Source: Chthonomonas sp. UBA2391
GTDB lineage: Bacteria > Armatimonadota > Fimbriimonadia > Fimbriimonadales > Fimbriimonadaceae
Direction of reading: 5' to 3'
Length of the DNA stretch: 23,038 nt
Assembly: GCA_002343825.1 (NCBI GenBank)
Contig: DDSL01000004.1
Location: 188 to 23,225, forward strand
In this document: in pieces, positions 20,937 through 23,038 of the stretch
How the letters are laid out: every line of letters starts with the position of its first letter
Position numbering within the stretch: position 1 is the stretch's first letter
Program-made: the position numbers and the translations under genes
Notes under the pieces: model-generated
Databases searched by the model: none
What the model was told of the DNA's origin: nothing
The model's input: only the letters and a program-made list of their open reading frames with translations

Positions 20937-21563
20937 ATGAGCGCAGAACATAAAGAGAGTGGCGGCGTCCCCTTTATCGTAAAGCTGGTCATCGGCCTTG
21001 GGCTGATGTTTGGCGGCTTTTACGTCTACAAGAACGTCAAGATCGGGTTTTTCCAAACCCTCGCCGAACAAGGCATTAACATCGAGCCCGGCAAAACGAT
21101 CGCCGTGATCGGGGTTCTGCTGATTGTCTTCCCGGTGATCCAGTCCTTCTATCTGAAGCCCCTTCAGGACGCGATCGACGAGCGCAACTCGAATCTCGAG
21201 CAGACGTTTACCGAAGCGGAAACCCTGCGGACGGATATGACCAAGATGAAGGCAGACTATGAAGCCCAATTGGCCGAAACTGAAGCCAAGGCCCGAGTCC
21301 AAATTCAAGAAGAGGTCCGCAAGGCCCAGGAGATGCGGCAGCAACTCATGGCCGATGCTTCGGCCAAGGCCGAAGAGATGAAGAAGCGCGCCCAAGACGA
21401 GATCGACAGCGAGCGCGAGCGGGTCATGACCGAGCTCCGACTCAAGACCGTTGATCTGACGCTCTCGGCCACCCAACGGTTGATCGGTGAGAACTTGGAC
21501 GATGCTCGCAACCGAAAATTGATCGAAGAGTTCATCGAAAAGGCTGAGGTGCCGGTTCGATGA
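20937..21563 (+). CDS. atpF: F0F1 ATP synthase subunit b with an extra N-terminal membrane helix
   Basis: The peripheral stalk subunit, 208 residues against a usual 155-175. The normal part starts with a membrane helix at about 53-72 (KTIAVIGVLLIVFPVIQSF), then LKPLQDAIDERNSNLEQT and a long charged coiled coil, ending in TLSATQRLIGENLDDARNRKLIEEFI. Ahead of it lies an extension with a second hydrophobic helix (about 11-31) and a short loop. No Shine-Dalgarno sequence is visible ahead of the ATG at 20937; the leader is AT-rich. Its stop overlaps the atpH start (ATGA). Confidence 0.95.
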   Translation: MSAEHKESGGVPFIVKLVIGLGLMFGGFYVYKNVKIGFFQTLAEQGINIEPGKTIAVIGVLLIVFPVIQSFYLKPLQDAIDERNSNLEQTFTEAETLRTDMTKMKADYEAQLAETEAKARVQIQEEVRKAQEMRQQLMADASAKAEEMKKRAQDEIDSERERVMTELRLKTVDLTLSATQRLIGENLDDARNRKLIEEFIEKAEVPVR

Positions 21564-22114
21564 TCGACCTCCGCGTCGCCGGACGATATGCCAAGGCGCT
21601 CTATCAAGCGGCGCTGAAGCAAAACGCACTCGACGCGGTGCGCGACGATCTCAATGGACTCGCCGATGCGATGGTCCAGAGCGAACGTCTTCGCAAGTTC
21701 TTGGTGAGTCCGGATCATTCCCGCGACTCTAAACTCGGACTTCTGGATTCCGCCTTTGGAACTCAGATCAGCCCGCTCAGCAAGGGCGTGATTCGTCTCA
21801 TGTTCCAGAAGGGTCGAGAAGACCTGATCGTCCCCGTGCGCGACGAATTCATGCGACTCTATCGAGAGCACGAAAACGTTCTGCGGGTACGGATCACTTC
21901 CGCTCTGCCGCTCGAGGATCAGCACCTGGGTGCGATCGTCCGCAAGATTGAGACCGCGACCGTGAAGCGCGTCGAGGCCGAGGTCGCGGTGGATCCCTCC
22001 TTGATGGGTGGGGTGAAGGTGGAAGTGGGCGGTTACGTGATGGACGGCACCGTTTCGGGCTCTCTCGCCCGCATGAAAGAGAAACTCGTTTACGATTTGT
22101 TAAAGCAAGCTTAA
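21560..22114 (+). CDS. atpH: F0F1 ATP synthase subunit delta
   Basis: Stalk subunit that joins F1 to the b dimer; 184 residues, normal. The N-terminal helical bundle begins VAGRYAKALYQAA; the C-terminal strand-rich part contains LRVRITSALPL and the conserved VDPSLMGGVKVEVGGYVMDGTVSGSLARMK. GAGGTG (21546-21551), inside the end of atpF, is a good ribosome binding site 8 bases ahead. Confidence 0.96.
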   Translation: MIDLRVAGRYAKALYQAALKQNALDAVRDDLNGLADAMVQSERLRKFLVSPDHSRDSKLGLLDSAFGTQISPLSKGVIRLMFQKGREDLIVPVRDEFMRLYREHENVLRVRITSALPLEDQHLGAIVRKIETATVKRVEAEVAVDPSLMGGVKVEVGGYVMDGTVSGSLARMKEKLVYDLLKQA

Positions 22115-22127
22115 GAGAATTAAAGTT

Positions 22128-23038
22128 ATGGCGATTCGACCGGAAGAAATCACATCGATCCTCGAACAGGAACTCAATAAGTTCGAGCGCAAGGCCGAAA
22201 CCGAACACGTCGGCACGGTTCTGCAGGTAGGCGACGGCATCGCCCGCGTCTATGGTCTCCCAGACTGCCAGATGGGCGAACTTCTTGAGTTCCCCAGCAG
22301 TGGCGTGTTTGGCTTGGCTCTGAACCTAGAAGAGGATTCGGTCGGGGCTGTTGTCATCGGCGAAGACACCGCCATCAAGGAAGGTGATCCGGTCCGCGAG
22401 TCGGGACGGATTATCGAAATTCCGGTCGGTAAGGGTCTGCTCGGACGTGTCGTGAACGCACTCGGCCAGCCGATCGATAACAAGGGACCGATCAACAGCG
22501 ACAGCTTTATTCGACTTGAAACCACCGCTCCCGGCGTCGTGGACCGACAGCCGGTGAAGGAACCGCTGCAAACCGGAATCAAGGCCGTTGATTCGATGAT
22601 CCCCATCGGTCGAGGCCAACGGGAGCTGATCATTGGCGACCGCCAAACAGGAAAGACCAGCGTCGCCGTCGACACGATCATCAACCAGCGAAGCAGTCAC
22701 GAGCCGGGCGGAAGTCCGATGTTCTGCATCTACGTCGCCATCGGTCAGAAGATGTCGAACGTGGCCCGCGTCGTTGAAACCCTTCGCGAGAACGGCGCGC
22801 TGGAATACACCATCGTCGTCGTCGCCTCGGCCAGCGACTCGAACGCGATGCAATATCTGGCTCCGTTCGCTGGAGCTGCCATCGGGGAGTACTTCCGAGA
22901 CAACGGCATGCACGCGCTGGTCGTGTACGATGACCTCTCGAAGCACGCCCAGGCTTACCGAGCTCTCTCGCTTCTTCTGCGACGCCCGCCCGGACGAGAA
23001 GCCTATCCCGGAGACGTTTTCTATCTGCACAGCCGCCT
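22128..23038 (+). CDS. atpA: F0F1 ATP synthase subunit alpha, 3'-truncated by window
   Basis: Non-catalytic nucleotide-binding subunit of F1. The frame runs from ATG 22128 (MAIRPEEITSILEQELNKF) to the window end, 303 codons of about 500-520. Motifs present: VGDGIARVYGL, GRVVNALGQPIDNKG, GIKAVDSMIPIGRGQRELIIG, Walker A GDRQTGKT (about 170-177), and LVVYDDLSKHAQAYR. The gap after atpH is 13 bases. Confidence 0.97.
   Translation, partial: MAIRPEEITSILEQELNKFERKAETEHVGTVLQVGDGIARVYGLPDCQMGELLEFPSSGVFGLALNLEEDSVGAVVIGEDTAIKEGDPVRESGRIIEIPVGKGLLGRVVNALGQPIDNKGPINSDSFIRLETTAPGVVDRQPVKEPLQTGIKAVDSMIPIGRGQRELIIGDRQTGKTSVAVDTIINQRSSHEPGGSPMFCIYVAIGQKMSNVARVVETLRENGALEYTIVVVASASDSNAMQYLAPFAGAAIGEYFRDNGMHALVVYDDLSKHAQAYRALSLLLRRPPGREAYPGDVFYLHSR

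Overview
The window looks like a chromosomal segment of a GC-rich, diderm (outer-membrane) bacterium. Support for a diderm: kdsB (Kdo activation for lipopolysaccharide) and a PEP-CTERM surface protein. The gene style (PEP-CTERM tail, pseudopilin-like membrane protein, CBM9-like secreted protein, several leaderless-looking promoters) suggests Armatimonadota, perhaps Fimbriimonadia. That placement is inference and was not tested by any search. Coding density is high, and no tRNA, rRNA, CRISPR array, transposase or integrase was seen.

Layout. 1-605: 3' part of kdsB. 669-1016 (-): small membrane protein. 1017-1311: lower-GC spacer with a terminator. 1312-2388: PEP-CTERM protein. 2389-2603: repeat and hairpin region before dnaB (2604-3971). 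4011-5249: secreted CBM9-like protein. 5283-6098: DapA-family protein lacking its catalytic lysine and tyrosine. 6168-7999 (-): operon of zinc-ribbon protein, membrane-anchored unknown and hisF. 8033-8806: xth (exonuclease III). 8803-9187 (-): two tandem tatA genes. 9236-9973 (-): pseudopilin-like protein. 10006-11840: selA and a stand-alone HD-GYP protein. 11837-12841 (-): aldo/keto reductase. 12864-13340 (-): four-helix membrane protein. 13496-15802: large secreted GH42-like protein. 15986-16795: low-GC accessory gene with a TIR / nucleoside-deoxyribosyltransferase-like fold. 16929-19055 (-): recG. 19070-23038: F-type ATP synthase operon atpZ - small membrane protein - atpB - atpE - atpF - atpH - atpA (atpA cut by the window end).

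Most genes are housekeeping: replication (dnaB), repair and recombination (xth, recG), histidine synthesis (hisF), protein export (tatA), selenocysteine synthesis (selA) and energy conversion (atp). The points most worth a second look are: (1) a recurring TANNNT box 6-8 nt before start codons, suggesting leaderless transcription; (2) the low-GC, self-contained gene at 15986, a possible single-gene defence or conflict protein; (3) the DapA-like pseudoenzyme whose start codon lies in a perfect hairpin; (4) ATP synthase oddities: a b subunit with an extra N-terminal membrane helix, a long hairpin between atpE and atpF, and a His-rich tail on subunit a; (5) direct and inverted repeats just upstream of dnaB. 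No complete new multi-gene system is evident.
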